Source: Nocardioidaceae bacterium
GTDB lineage: Bacteria > Actinomycetota > Actinomycetes > Propionibacteriales > Nocardioidaceae
NCBI GenBank assembly: GCA_009780515.1
Contig: WQZX01000020.1
Location: forward strand, 1 to 44,555
DNA length: 44,555 nucleotides
Direction of reading: 5' to 3'
Under the pieces are notes generated by a model that was not told the origin of the DNA, made no database searches, and worked only from the letters and a program-made list of their open reading frames with translations. Shown in pieces: positions 17,783-27,403 of the stretch. A program made the translations under genes and the position numbers. The stretch's first letter is position 1, and every line of letters begins with the position of its first letter.

Positions 17783-18957
17783 CCGATCTTCGCGACCGTT
17801 TCCAGCAGCTCACCGCCGAGGCGCCCGACGACAGGTTCGACCCGGCCGCCCTGATGCCCGTGGCGCGGGCGCGGCGCACGCGTCGGCGCGTGGGTGTCGC
17901 CGGCGGCGTCGGTGTGGTCGTCGCTGCGGTCGTGATCGCCGGCGTCGTGATCGGGCGCCCGACCCCGGCGGCCCACGACATCCGCCCCGCCGGGCGCACG
18001 GTCCAGCTGCGGTTCTCGCCGTCAGATGTCCGGGCCAGTCGCGCGCCGCAGCTCGACAGGCGTGCGTACACGACCGTCTACACCTCCCCGCCCTCGGCGG
18101 GTGCAGGCGCCGGGGCGCCGGCGGTCGCCGGCTTCCTGTCGCACGGCAGGGCCCTGGTCAGCAGGCACGGCGGCGCCCAGTGGGGGTACGTCGACGGCCG
18201 GGGTCACCGGCATTGGTGGCCGCGGCTTCCTGGCGGAGCACAGGCGAGCGGCTACGCCGGGAGGCTGCCCGACGGTGGCGTGGTCCTCGAGCGCTTCCGG
18301 GTGCCCACCAGCACCTTCTGGATCCTGCGCGGGAACAGCTACCGGAAGATTCGGATCCCCATGGACGGCCATGGCGCCAGCGGCATCGACGGGGAGATCG
18401 ACATCGCGCTCGGCGGCGACCGCCTGTGGCTCGCGGACGGATCCGGCACCGAACGGATCTGGTCGCACCCGCTTTCGAGGCACGGCGGGTGGCGCTCGGA
18501 GGGACGGGCCTGGCCACTGGACGTGTCTGGCGACCACGAGCTCGAGATGTCCGGCGACCAGAAGATCGCCCGGCTCCGCGACCTGGACACCGGAGCGGTG
18601 ACGACCTTCCAGCCGCCGAAGGGCTGCGAGTTCAACTCCGGCGCGGTCGGCCGGGTCGTCGCGCTCGGGATGGACTGCAACGGCGTCGGTCATGTGGTGG
18701 TCTACGACCTGCGTGGGGTGCGGCTCGTCGGCGTACGCATGGAGGCGGCTCGGCTTCGGGCGAGCGGCACGTACGTGAGCGTCTCCGGCAACGGATCACC
18801 CGACGTGCTCATCGACACCACGCACGCCACGGTCCGCCGGTCCGGTCGTGTCTCTCCGGCCGGCTGCACGAGCGATGGCCGGCTGATCACGTGGACGCGA
18901 GGCACCGGTGCCCGGACGCGCTGGTTCGTGGCGCGGCTCGACCGCGGCGCGATGTGA
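17779..18957 (+). CDS. membrane-anchored partner of ECF sigma factor, putative
   Basis: Encodes 392 residues from ATG 17779, overlapping the sigma stop (ATGA). Residues 1-36 are cytoplasmic and end in a basic cluster (ARARRTRRR). Residues 37-59 form a single Gly/Val-rich TM helix. Residues 60-392 are exported and rich in short Gly/Asp-Trp repeats such as HGGAQWGYVDGRGHRHWWPR and GGDRLWLADGSGTERIW, which suggest a beta-propeller-like sensor. Two Cys pairs are visible in the C-terminal part. No classical zinc anti-sigma (HxxxCxxC) motif is seen in the short cytoplasmic segment, so an anti-sigma role is inferred from operon position and topology alone. Confidence 0.7.
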   Translation: MTDLRDRFQQLTAEAPDDRFDPAALMPVARARRTRRRVGVAGGVGVVVAAVVIAGVVIGRPTPAAHDIRPAGRTVQLRFSPSDVRASRAPQLDRRAYTTVYTSPPSAGAGAGAPAVAGFLSHGRALVSRHGGAQWGYVDGRGHRHWWPRLPGGAQASGYAGRLPDGGVVLERFRVPTSTFWILRGNSYRKIRIPMDGHGASGIDGEIDIALGGDRLWLADGSGTERIWSHPLSRHGGWRSEGRAWPLDVSGDHELEMSGDQKIARLRDLDTGAVTTFQPPKGCEFNSGAVGRVVALGMDCNGVGHVVVYDLRGVRLVGVRMEAARLRASGTYVSVSGNGSPDVLIDTTHATVRRSGRVSPAGCTSDGRLITWTRGTGARTRWFVARLDRGAM

Positions 18958-18998
18958 TGACCTGACCTGGCGGTTCGGTCCGGTCCGGGGTCGCGCCG

Positions 18999-20516
<1,518 letters not shown>

Positions 20517-20576
20517 GCGGGCGGCGCGGCCTCGTCGCACGGTGACGGGGATGAGGGAACCCCGGAGGGGTACCTG

Positions 20577-20603
20577 CATCATCGGAGAGAGGAGCCGATG
20601 ATG
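20577..20603 (+). promoter_or_regulatory. stem-loop enclosing ribosome site and start codon
   Basis: CATCATCGG (20577-20585) is the exact complement of CCGATGATG (20595-20603), which contains both candidate ATG codons of the next gene, while the GGAG ribosome site lies in the 9-nt loop. If formed in mRNA it would hide the start codon, so translation may be conditional. Confidence 0.45.
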
Positions 20604-21077
20604 AACAACAACTGGTTCGGAGCGTGGAACGACACAGGCTGGATCATCGTCTACGTGATCGTCGCCCTGGTCGTGATCGGGGCCATCGTCATGGCGGGCC
20701 GGCGCAAGAAGCGCCAGGTCGACCACCTGCACGCGGAGTCGATGCGCCTCAACGCACGGCGCAACGAGCCGCGCCTGGAGCAGCGCGAGGCCGAGACCCG
20801 TCGCCTGGAGGCGGAGTCGGACAAGGCCCGCGCCGAGGCCGACCGTCAGGAGGCCGTCGCGCGCGAGGAGCGCGAGCAGTTCGAGCGTGAGAAGGCCGCG
20901 CACGAGTCGAGCCTGCGGGAGGCAGACCGACTCGACCCGCACGTCACCAGGACGTCGCGGGACGGCGAGGCCGACGCCGCCGAACCGGTCGCAGACCGAG
21001 CGGGCGACCCGGCCGGGCCGCCCGAGCCCGCCGACCCCGCGGTCGCCGACGCGCCGCAGCACCGCGGTCGTCCCTGA
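20598..21077 (+). CDS. small membrane protein with charged coiled coil
   Basis: Encodes 159 residues from ATG 20598, or 158 from ATG 20601, which has the better 6-nt spacing from GGAG. Residues 1-12 are short and polar (MMNNNWFGAWND) and residues 13-33 form one TM helix (TGWIIVYVIVALVVIGAIVM). A basic stop-transfer RRKKR is followed by a long Glu/Arg coiled coil (about 45-112; RLEQREAETRRLEAESDKAR). The tail is Pro/Ala/Asp-rich and disordered. The topology is like LapA or YtxH-type small envelope proteins, but the family is not recognised. It lies 81 nt after guaB and before an S4-domain gene; a functional link to purine metabolism is not evident. Confidence 0.7.
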   Translation: MMNNNWFGAWNDTGWIIVYVIVALVVIGAIVMAGRRKKRQVDHLHAESMRLNARRNEPRLEQREAETRRLEAESDKARAEADRQEAVAREEREQFEREKAAHESSLREADRLDPHVTRTSRDGEADAAEPVADRAGDPAGPPEPADPAVADAPQHRGRP

Positions 21078-21144
21078 CCGCACCTGAGCCAGGAGCTGAG
21101 TCGCCGGCCCGCGCCGCCATACTGTCCTCGTCAGGAGGATCGGG

Positions 21145-21507
21145 ATGACGGTGCGGGTCGACGCGTGGTGCTGGGCGGTCCGGCTCTACAAGAGCCGCTC
21201 GCAGGCGACGGCCGGCGCCAAGGCGGGGCACATCCGGATCAACGGCGTGCGCGCGAAGCCGGCCCAGCCGGTGAAGGTCGGCGACGAGGTCCGGGCGTAC
21301 ACCGACCGCGAGCACGTCGTGATCGTCAAGGAGCTGCTGGCCAAGCGGGTCGGCGCGCCGCTCGCCGCGCTCGCCTACGAGGACCGCACGCCCGCGCTGC
21401 CGCCGAAGCCGGAGCGCGCGGCACCGGTCTTCCAGCGCGAGCGGGGGAGCGGGCGGCCCACCAAGCGCGACCGTCGCCTCCTCGACCGGCTGCGCGACGG
21501 CCGTTGA
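21145..21507 (+). CDS. S4-domain RNA-binding protein (Hsp15/RqcP-like)
   Basis: Encodes 120 residues from ATG 21145 with a strong AGGAGG site. Residues 2-65 are an S4 domain: VRVDAWCWAVRLYKSRSQAT, then AGAKAGHIRINGVRAKPAQP and VKVGDEVRAYTD. The C-terminal 50 residues are basic and Pro-rich (RGSGRPTKRDRRLLDRLRDG). The arrangement matches Hsp15/HslR-like proteins of the type that bind the large ribosomal subunit with stalled peptidyl-tRNA. That function is taken from family knowledge. It is monocistronic or follows the coiled-coil gene by 67 nt. Confidence 0.88.
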   Translation: MTVRVDAWCWAVRLYKSRSQATAGAKAGHIRINGVRAKPAQPVKVGDEVRAYTDREHVVIVKELLAKRVGAPLAALAYEDRTPALPPKPERAAPVFQRERGSGRPTKRDRRLLDRLRDGR

Positions 21508-21551
21508 CCGCGTCCGGTACGCCGACCTCGGTACGACGACGGCGACTCTCC

Positions 21552-21557
21552 TAGACT
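21552..21557 (+). promoter_or_regulatory. -10 box for leaderless guaB3
   Basis: TAGACT lies 6 nt before the GTG start at 21564, the same spacing as at guaB. There is no ribosome site before the GTG. This supports a leaderless or near-leaderless transcript. Confidence 0.5.
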
Positions 21558-21563
21558 GCTCCG

Positions 21564-22670
21564 GTGAGCGAGATCGAGATCGGCCGTGCCAAGCGGGCCC
21601 GCCGCGCCTACTCCTTCGACGACATCGCGATCGTGCCCTCACGGCGCACGCGCGACACCGAGGAGGTCTCGACCGCCTGGCAGATCGACGCCTACCGGTT
21701 CGAGATCCCGGTCGTGGCCGCGCCGATGGACTCGGTGATGTCGCCCGAGACCGCGATCTCGTTCGGCCGGCTCGGCGGTCTCGGCGTGCTCAACCTCGAG
21801 GGTCTGTGGACCCGCTACTCCGACCCGCAGCCGCTGCTCGCCGAGGTGGCGCAGCTGCAGGGCGTGGAGGCGACGCGCCGGCTCCAGGAGATCTACGCCG
21901 AGCCGGTCAAGGCGGAGCTGATCACCGAGCGGCTGCGCGAGATCCGCGAGGCCGGCGTCACCGTGGCCGGCTCGCTGAGCCCGCAGCACACCAAGGAGTT
22001 CGCGAAGACGGTCGTCGACGCGGGCGTCGACATGTTCGTCATCCGCGGCACCACCGTCTCCGCCGAGCACGTCTCGAGCCAGGCCGAGCCGCTGAACCTC
22101 AAGGAGTTCATCTACGAGCTCGACGTGCCGGTGATCGTGGGCGGCTGCGCCACCCACCAGGCGGCGCTGCACCTCATGCGCACCGGCGCGGCCGGCGTGC
22201 TCGTCGGGTTCGGGGGCGGGGCCGCGCACACGACCCGCACGGTGCTCGGCATCGCCGTACCGATGGCGAGCGCGGTGGCCGACGTCGCCGCGGCCCGGCG
22301 CGACTATCTCGACGAGTCGGGCGGCCGCTACGTGCACGTCATCGCCGACGGCTCCATCGGCACCTCCGGCGACCTGGCCAAGGCGATCGCCTGCGGTGCG
22401 GACGCCGTCATGGTCGGATCGCCGTTCGCGCGTGCGACGGACGCGCCCGGCCACGGCTTCCACTGGGGCGCCGAGGCCCACCATGCCCTGCTGCCGCGGG
22501 GCGAGCGGGTGCAGTTCGACCAGGTCGGCACGATGGAGGAGATCCTGTTCGGGCCCTCGCGCGTCGCCGACGGCACCATGAACCTCGTCGGCGCGCTCAA
22601 GCGCTCGATGGCCACGACCGGCTACACCGAGGTCAAGGAGTTCCAGCGCGTCGAGGTCGTCACCGCGTAG
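21564..22670 (+). CDS. guaB3: GuaB3-family IMP dehydrogenase-related protein
   Basis: Encodes 368 residues from GTG 21564. The protein is an IMPDH/GMP reductase-type barrel without CBS domains. Signatures include YSFDDIAIVPSRRTRDTEEV, the substrate-loop region IPVVAAPMDSVMSPETAISF and the phosphate-binding segment VIADGSIGTSGDLAKAIACG. The catalytic loop reads GFGGGAAHTTR with His222 where IMPDH has the nucleophile Cys, so a classical thioimidate mechanism is not possible at that position. Actinobacterial GuaB3 proteins commonly lack this Cys, as I recall from the M. tuberculosis protein. Its role in purine metabolism is unresolved here. Two acyl-CoA dehydrogenase genes follow after 23 nt and may be co-transcribed. 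Confidence 0.92.
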   Translation: MSEIEIGRAKRARRAYSFDDIAIVPSRRTRDTEEVSTAWQIDAYRFEIPVVAAPMDSVMSPETAISFGRLGGLGVLNLEGLWTRYSDPQPLLAEVAQLQGVEATRRLQEIYAEPVKAELITERLREIREAGVTVAGSLSPQHTKEFAKTVVDAGVDMFVIRGTTVSAEHVSSQAEPLNLKEFIYELDVPVIVGGCATHQAALHLMRTGAAGVLVGFGGGAAHTTRTVLGIAVPMASAVADVAAARRDYLDESGGRYVHVIADGSIGTSGDLAKAIACGADAVMVGSPFARATDAPGHGFHWGAEAHHALLPRGERVQFDQVGTMEEILFGPSRVADGTMNLVGALKRSMATTGYTEVKEFQRVEVVTA

Positions 22671-22693
22671 CCCGCCGGACCGAGAGGAAGCCC

Positions 22694-23893
22694 ATGACGG
22701 AGCAGCTGACCAGGGAGGACCTGCGTCGGCGCGTCGCGGGCCTCCTCGCCGAGAACGACCCGCAGGCGACCGACCGCCTGGCCTTCCTCCGCGCGAGGTA
22801 CGACGCCGGGCTGGCCTGGGTGCACTACCCGGTCGGCCGCGGCGGGCTGGGCCTTCCACGCGAGTGGCACAGCGACGTCGAGCGGCAGCTGGCCGAGGCC
22901 GGCGCGCCGGATAACGAGCCGCGCCGCATCGGCATCGGCCTGGGCATGGCTGCGCCGACCATCCTCGCGTTCGGCACGCCCGAGCAGCAGGAGCGCTTCC
23001 TGCGCCCGCTGTGGACCGGCGAGGAGGTCTGGTGCCAGCTGTTCAGCGAGCCCGGCGCCGGCTCCGACCTCGCGGGGCTGGCCACGCGGGCGGTGCGCGA
23101 CGGCGACGGCTGGATCGTCAACGGGCAGAAGGTCTGGACCTCCAGCGCCCACACCGCCCGCTTCGCGATCCTCGTCGCCCGCACCGACCCCGACGCGCCC
23201 AAGCACCGCGGCCTGACCTACTTCCTGTGCGACATGACCGACCCGGGCGTCGACGTACGACCGCTGCGGCAGCTGACCGGTGAGGCGGAGTTCAACGAGG
23301 TCTTCCTGACCGACGTACGGATCCCCGACAGCCAGCGGCTCGGCGCCGAGGGCGAGGGGTGGAAGGTCGCGACCGCGACGCTGAACAACGAGCGGGTCGC
23401 CATCGGCGGCACCCCGATGCCGCGCGAGGGCGGCATGGTCGGCAAGGTCGCCGCCGACTGGCGCGCGCATCCCGAGGCCCGCACCCACGACCTCCACCAG
23501 CGCCTGCTGAGGCTCTGGGTCGAGGCGGAGGTCGCGCGCATCAGCGGCATGCGGCTGCGCCAGAAGCTGGCCGTCGGCCGGCCCGGCCCCGAGGGCGCGG
23601 CGATGAAGCTGACGTTCGCGCGGCTGGCGCAGCATCTGTCCGGACTCGAGCTGGAGCTGCTCGGCGAGGAGGGCCTGCGCTACGAGAGCGGTCGCGGCTG
23701 GGAGATGGTCCGGCCCGACAAGGTCGACTTCACCGGGCGCGACGCGGGCTACCGCTACCTCCGCGCCAAAGGCAACTCCATCGAGGGCGGCACCTCCGAG
23801 ATCCTGCGCAACATCGTCGCGGAGCGGGTGCTCGGCCTGCCCGCGGAGCCGCGCACCGACAAGGACGTCCCGTGGAAGGAGTCCGTCAGGTGA
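22694..23893 (+). CDS. acyl-CoA dehydrogenase, subunit with catalytic-type C-terminus
   Basis: Encodes 399 residues from ATG 22694 after GAGAGGAAG. FAD and substrate motifs are present: WCQLFSEPGAGSDLAGLATR (the SEPxAGSD signature), GWIVNGQKVWTSSAHTARFA and NEVFLTDVRIPDSQRLGAEG. The C-terminal helix is GNSIEGGTSEILRNIVAERV, containing the E-G-G-T-S-E motif usual in FadE enzymes. The next gene overlaps by GTGA and encodes a second, divergent ACAD. Adjacent ACAD pairs of this kind form alpha2beta2 heterotetramers in actinobacterial steroid side-chain and ring degradation, which fits the KstR-type operator just downstream. The substrate is inferred to be a CoA thioester of a steroid or similar bulky compound. 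Confidence 0.9.
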   Translation: MTEQLTREDLRRRVAGLLAENDPQATDRLAFLRARYDAGLAWVHYPVGRGGLGLPREWHSDVERQLAEAGAPDNEPRRIGIGLGMAAPTILAFGTPEQQERFLRPLWTGEEVWCQLFSEPGAGSDLAGLATRAVRDGDGWIVNGQKVWTSSAHTARFAILVARTDPDAPKHRGLTYFLCDMTDPGVDVRPLRQLTGEAEFNEVFLTDVRIPDSQRLGAEGEGWKVATATLNNERVAIGGTPMPREGGMVGKVAADWRAHPEARTHDLHQRLLRLWVEAEVARISGMRLRQKLAVGRPGPEGAAMKLTFARLAQHLSGLELELLGEEGLRYESGRGWEMVRPDKVDFTGRDAGYRYLRAKGNSIEGGTSEILRNIVAERVLGLPAEPRTDKDVPWKESVR

Positions 23894-25005
23894 GCGAGCT
23901 GAACCTGCTGCCCACGCCGGACGAGGACGACCTGCGGTCGACCGTCGCCGGCTTCCTCGCGAAGCGCTGCGACACCGCCGCCATCCGCGACATGTACGAC
24001 GGCGACCGCTCGGCCGCCGGCCCTGTCTGGCGGGGTCTCGCCGGTGAGCTCGGCCTGGCGGCCCTGCTCGTGCCCGAGGAGCTCGGCGGCGCCGGCGCGT
24101 CCGCGCGCGAGGCGGCCGTGGTGCTCGAGCAGGTCGGCGGGTCCGTCGCGCCGGCGCCCTTCCTCACCAGCGCCGTCGTCGCCACGACCGTCCTGCTCGC
24201 GGCGGATGCCACGGATGCTGCGCGCGACCTGCTCCGCGGCCTCGCCGCGGGGGAGCGCACCGCCGCGCTGGCAGTGCCGTTCAGCGCCGGAAGCGGCGGC
24301 GCCGTCCCGACGATGGCGGCGGAGGGCGACCGGGTCAGCGGCCAGGCGACCAGCGTCGCCGGGGCTCTCGAGGCCGACGTGCTGCTCGTGCCGGTCGCCG
24401 CCGACGGGGGCGTGGCCGTGCTCGCGGTGCGGGCCGCGGACGCGACCGTCGTGCCGGTGGAGTCGCTGGACATGAGCCGGCAGCTCGCCGACCTGAGCCT
24501 CGAAGGCGCGGCCGGGGAGGTCGTCGTACCTGCCGGGGCGGGGGCCGCGGCGATCGATCGCGCGCTCCTCACCGGGGCGGGTCTCCTCGCCTCGGAGCAG
24601 GTCGGCGTCGCCGCGTGGTGTCTGCTGACCACGGTCGCCTACCTCAAGGAGCGCCGGCAGTTCGGGCGTGTGGTCGGCGGCTTCCAGGCGCTCAAGCACC
24701 GCCTCGCCGACCTGTATGTCGCCGTCGAGTCGGCCAACGCAGCCGCCCGCTACGCCGCCGCCGCGCTGGCGGCCGACGACGCGGACGCCGAGCTGGCGGT
24801 GCACCTCGCCGCGTCGTACTGCGGGGATGCTGCGGTCCAGGCGGCGGAGGAGGCCGTCCAGCTGCACGGCGGCATCGGCATGACCTGGGAGCACCCGGCG
24901 CACCTCTACCTCAAGCGGGCGAAGTCGGCGCAGATCGCGCTCGGCGCGGCGGGCGCGCACCGCGACGCGATCGGTCGGCTGGTCGATCTTCCGGCGCCGG
25001 ACTGA
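23890..25005 (+). CDS. acyl-CoA dehydrogenase, second (beta-type) subunit
   Basis: Encodes 371 residues from GTG 23890, sharing GTGA with its partner. The ACAD fold is recognisable from LGLAALLVPEELGGAGASAR, LLTTVAYLKERRQFGRVVGG (the conserved flavin-adenine region R-x-Q-F-G), FQALKHRLADLYVAVE and AVQLHGGIGMTWEHPAHLYL. The S-E-P-G-A-G-S-D signature is absent and the C-terminus is KRAKSAQIALGAAGAHRDAI without E-G-G-T-S-E. This is the pattern of the partner subunit in heteromeric FadE complexes, which contributes one side of the FAD site. The middle (residues 120-210) is unusually rich in Ala/Gly/Val. It ends directly at the promoter of the next operon. Confidence 0.88.
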   Translation: MSELNLLPTPDEDDLRSTVAGFLAKRCDTAAIRDMYDGDRSAAGPVWRGLAGELGLAALLVPEELGGAGASAREAAVVLEQVGGSVAPAPFLTSAVVATTVLLAADATDAARDLLRGLAAGERTAALAVPFSAGSGGAVPTMAAEGDRVSGQATSVAGALEADVLLVPVAADGGVAVLAVRAADATVVPVESLDMSRQLADLSLEGAAGEVVVPAGAGAAAIDRALLTGAGLLASEQVGVAAWCLLTTVAYLKERRQFGRVVGGFQALKHRLADLYVAVESANAAARYAAAALAADDADAELAVHLAASYCGDAAVQAAEEAVQLHGGIGMTWEHPAHLYLKRAKSAQIALGAAGAHRDAIGRLVDLPAPD

Positions 25006-25034
25006 TTGACAACTAGAACACGTTCTAACAGTCT
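25006..25034 (+). promoter_or_regulatory. promoter enclosing KstR-type operator
   Basis: TTGACA (25006-25011) and CAGTCT (25029-25034) are 17 bp apart. The spacer contains TAGAACACGTTCTA (25014-25027), an inverted repeat with 6-bp arms and a 2-bp centre. It fits the known KstR consensus T-NN-AAC-NN-GTT-NN-A at all eight fixed positions. Binding there would block RNA polymerase. The transcript would cover the three genes from 25082 to 28914. Confidence 0.7.
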
Positions 25035-25081
25035 TGCCGTTGCGGCCGCGCTCACACGCGCCGGCCCGGACGGGAGGACCC

Positions 25082-26212
25082 ATGAGCACCGAGGCGTCGC
25101 CGCCGACCGACTTCCACATGCAGCGCTCCAGCCGCGACGTCGAGGCGTTCAAGGGCCGGCTCGAGGACTGGCTGGCCACGCGGCTGCCGTCCGGTGCGTC
25201 ACCGCGGGTCACCCTCCATGCCGGCATCGAGGCGAACGGGCTGTCGTCGGAGACCGTGATGCTGGGCGTCGCCTGGACCCAGGACGGAGCCGAGCGCACC
25301 GGTGAGTACGTCGCCCGGGTCGCACCCGCCGAGCAGGACATCCCGGTCTTCTCCTCCTACGACCTGCAGGCGCAGTACGACGTCATCCGGCTCGTCGGCG
25401 AGCTGACCGACGTCCCGGTGCCGGCGGTGAGCTGGATGGAGCCGACCGGCGAGGTGATCGGGTCGCCGTTCTTCCTGATGGAGCGCGTCGACGGGATCGT
25501 CCCGCCGGACGTGCTGCCCTACACGTTCGGCGACAACTGGCTCTTCGACGCTCCCGAGGCCGACCGGCGCCGACTGCAGGACACCACGGTCGAGGTGCTG
25601 GCCAGGCTGCACGCCATCCCCGACCCGACCACGACCTTCGGCTTCCTCGAGCGCGAGCACGGGGGAGCGACGCCGCTCGCGCGCAATCTCGCCTGGCTGC
25701 GCGGCTGGTACGAGTGGGCGGCGGCCGACCTCGCCCGCTCCCCGCTGGTCGATCGCGCGCTCGCCTGGCTGGAGGCCCACCTGCCGGCGACGGACGACGC
25801 CGTCCTCTGCTGGGGCGATGCCCGGATCGGCAACGTGCTGTACCAGGACTTCGAGCCGGCGGCCGTTCTCGACTGGGAGATGGTCGCCCTCGGTCCGCGC
25901 GAGATGGACGTCTCGTGGCTGGTCTTCGCCCACCGGGTCTTCCAGACGATCACCGACATGCTCGGCCTGCCGGGCATGCCCGACTTCCTCGACGAGGAGT
26001 CGGTGCGGGCGTCGTACGAGCGGGCGGGCGGGGCGCCGCTCGGCGACCTGACCTGGTTCCACCTCTACAACGGCGTGATCTGGTGCGTGGTCTTCATGCG
26101 CACCGGCGTCCGCCAGATCCACTTCGGCGAGATCGAGCGGCCCGAGGACATCGAGGGCCTCTTCCACTGCAAGCCCCTGATCGAACAGCTCCTCCAGGAG
26201 GTCGGTGCATGA
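25082..26212 (+). CDS. phosphotransferase-family (APH-like) protein
   Basis: Encodes 376 residues from ATG 25082 with GGAGG 5 nt upstream. It has an aminoglycoside-phosphotransferase/choline-kinase fold: an N-lobe with GEYVARVAPAEQDIPVFSSY, the substrate hinge GSPFFLMERVDGIVPPDVLP, the catalytic segment LCWGDARIGNVLYQDFEPAA and the metal-binding VLDWEMVALGPREMDVSWLV. The usual H-G-D of the Brenner motif is W-G-D, but Asp and the following Asn are kept, so phosphotransfer remains plausible. Homologues of this W-G-D group occur in fatty-acid and steroid catabolic clusters, as in the ACAD10/11 kinase domain. It leads the KstR-box operon and overlaps the next gene by ATGA. Confidence 0.85.
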   Translation: MSTEASPPTDFHMQRSSRDVEAFKGRLEDWLATRLPSGASPRVTLHAGIEANGLSSETVMLGVAWTQDGAERTGEYVARVAPAEQDIPVFSSYDLQAQYDVIRLVGELTDVPVPAVSWMEPTGEVIGSPFFLMERVDGIVPPDVLPYTFGDNWLFDAPEADRRRLQDTTVEVLARLHAIPDPTTTFGFLEREHGGATPLARNLAWLRGWYEWAAADLARSPLVDRALAWLEAHLPATDDAVLCWGDARIGNVLYQDFEPAAVLDWEMVALGPREMDVSWLVFAHRVFQTITDMLGLPGMPDFLDEESVRASYERAGGAPLGDLTWFHLYNGVIWCVVFMRTGVRQIHFGEIERPEDIEGLFHCKPLIEQLLQEVGA

Positions 26213-27396
26213 GCAGACCCACGGACGTCGCCGGGTCGCACGGCAGCCACGGCGAGTACGTCGGCCTCGGCCCCCTCGACGAGTACGCAGTCCACCAGCT
26301 CCCGCGGCCGGTCGCGTGGGCGGGGAGCAGCGACCGGCACTTCTACGACCGCAGCTACCTCAACTGCCACGACCGGACCGGCGACATCTTCCTGATCTCC
26401 GGGATGGGCTTCTACCCGAACCTCGGCACCAAGGACGCCTTCGTGCTGGTGCGCCGCGGGGACACCCAGACCGCGGTCCACCTCTCCGACGCGGCCGACC
26501 CGCGCGCCGCCGACCGGATGCAGCACCAGGTCGGCGGCTACCGGATCGAGGTCGTCGAGCCGCTGCAGCAGCTGCGGGTCGTGCTCGAGGAGACCGAGGG
26601 GATCGCCGTCGACCTGACCTGGCGCGGGCTCTTCCCGCCGATCCAGGAGCTGCCGCACGTGATGCGCCAGGGCTCCGGCACCGTGCTCGACGCGCAGCGC
26701 TTCGCCCAGGTCGGCACCTGGGAGGGCACGATCCACATCGACGGTGAGGACATCGCGGTCACGCCGGACGTCTGGACCGGCTCGCGCGACCGGTCCTGGG
26801 GCATCCGCCCGCAGGCCGAGCCGGTGCCGGCCGGCAAGCCGTCGGACCCGCCGTTCGACGGCATGTGGTGGCTCTACGTCCCGATCGCCTTCGAGGAGTT
26901 CTGCCTCTGCGTGATCGTGCAGGAGGCACCGGACGGCTACCGCACGGTCAACGACGCCACCCGGGTCTGGAAGGACGGCCGGGTCGAGCAGCTCGGCTGG
27001 CCGCGCATCACGGTCCGCTACGCCTCCGGCACGCGCGTGCCGACCGGCGCCACGCTGCTGTGCACCACGCCGCGCGGCGAGGAGGTCCGCTTCGAGGTGA
27101 CCTCGCACCTGCCCGTCCCGATCCACGTCGGCGGCGGGTACGGCGGCGACTCCGACTGGGCCCACGGCAAGTGGTCGGGCCCGGCCTTCGCCGAGCGGGT
27201 CACCTACGACATCAACGACCCCGCCGTCGCCGGCCGCGTGATGTTCGGCGTGATCGACCACGTCGGGTCCGCGACCGTGCACGGCCCGGGTGCCGGCGTA
27301 CCCGACGGGTCGGAGGGCTGGGGGCTCTTCGAGCACGGCGCCCTCGGCCGCCACGACCCGTCGGGCTTCGAGGACTGGTTCGACCTCGCACCCTGA
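26209..27396 (+). CDS. conserved protein of unknown function in catabolic operon
   Basis: Encodes 395 residues from ATG 26209, overlapping the phosphotransferase stop. The protein is soluble and beta-rich, with no signal peptide or TM helix. Conserved-looking blocks are RHFYDRSYLNCHDRTGDIFL, GGYRIEVVEPLQQLRVVLEE, VWTGSRDRSWGIRPQAEPVP, MWWLYVPIAFEEFCLCVIVQ and VTYDINDPAVAGRVMFGVID. The repeated Trp/Arg-rich lipocalin-like strands resemble the DUF7064/DUF7065 or AttH-like hydroxylase-associated proteins that sit beside APH-like genes in catabolic clusters; I am not certain of the family. A ligand-binding role for a hydrophobic catabolic intermediate would fit the context. Confidence 0.65.
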   Translation: MSRPTDVAGSHGSHGEYVGLGPLDEYAVHQLPRPVAWAGSSDRHFYDRSYLNCHDRTGDIFLISGMGFYPNLGTKDAFVLVRRGDTQTAVHLSDAADPRAADRMQHQVGGYRIEVVEPLQQLRVVLEETEGIAVDLTWRGLFPPIQELPHVMRQGSGTVLDAQRFAQVGTWEGTIHIDGEDIAVTPDVWTGSRDRSWGIRPQAEPVPAGKPSDPPFDGMWWLYVPIAFEEFCLCVIVQEAPDGYRTVNDATRVWKDGRVEQLGWPRITVRYASGTRVPTGATLLCTTPRGEEVRFEVTSHLPVPIHVGGGYGGDSDWAHGKWSGPAFAERVTYDINDPAVAGRVMFGVIDHVGSATVHGPGAGVPDGSEGWGLFEHGALGRHDPSGFEDWFDLAP

Positions 27397-27403
27397 CCCC
27401 CGA

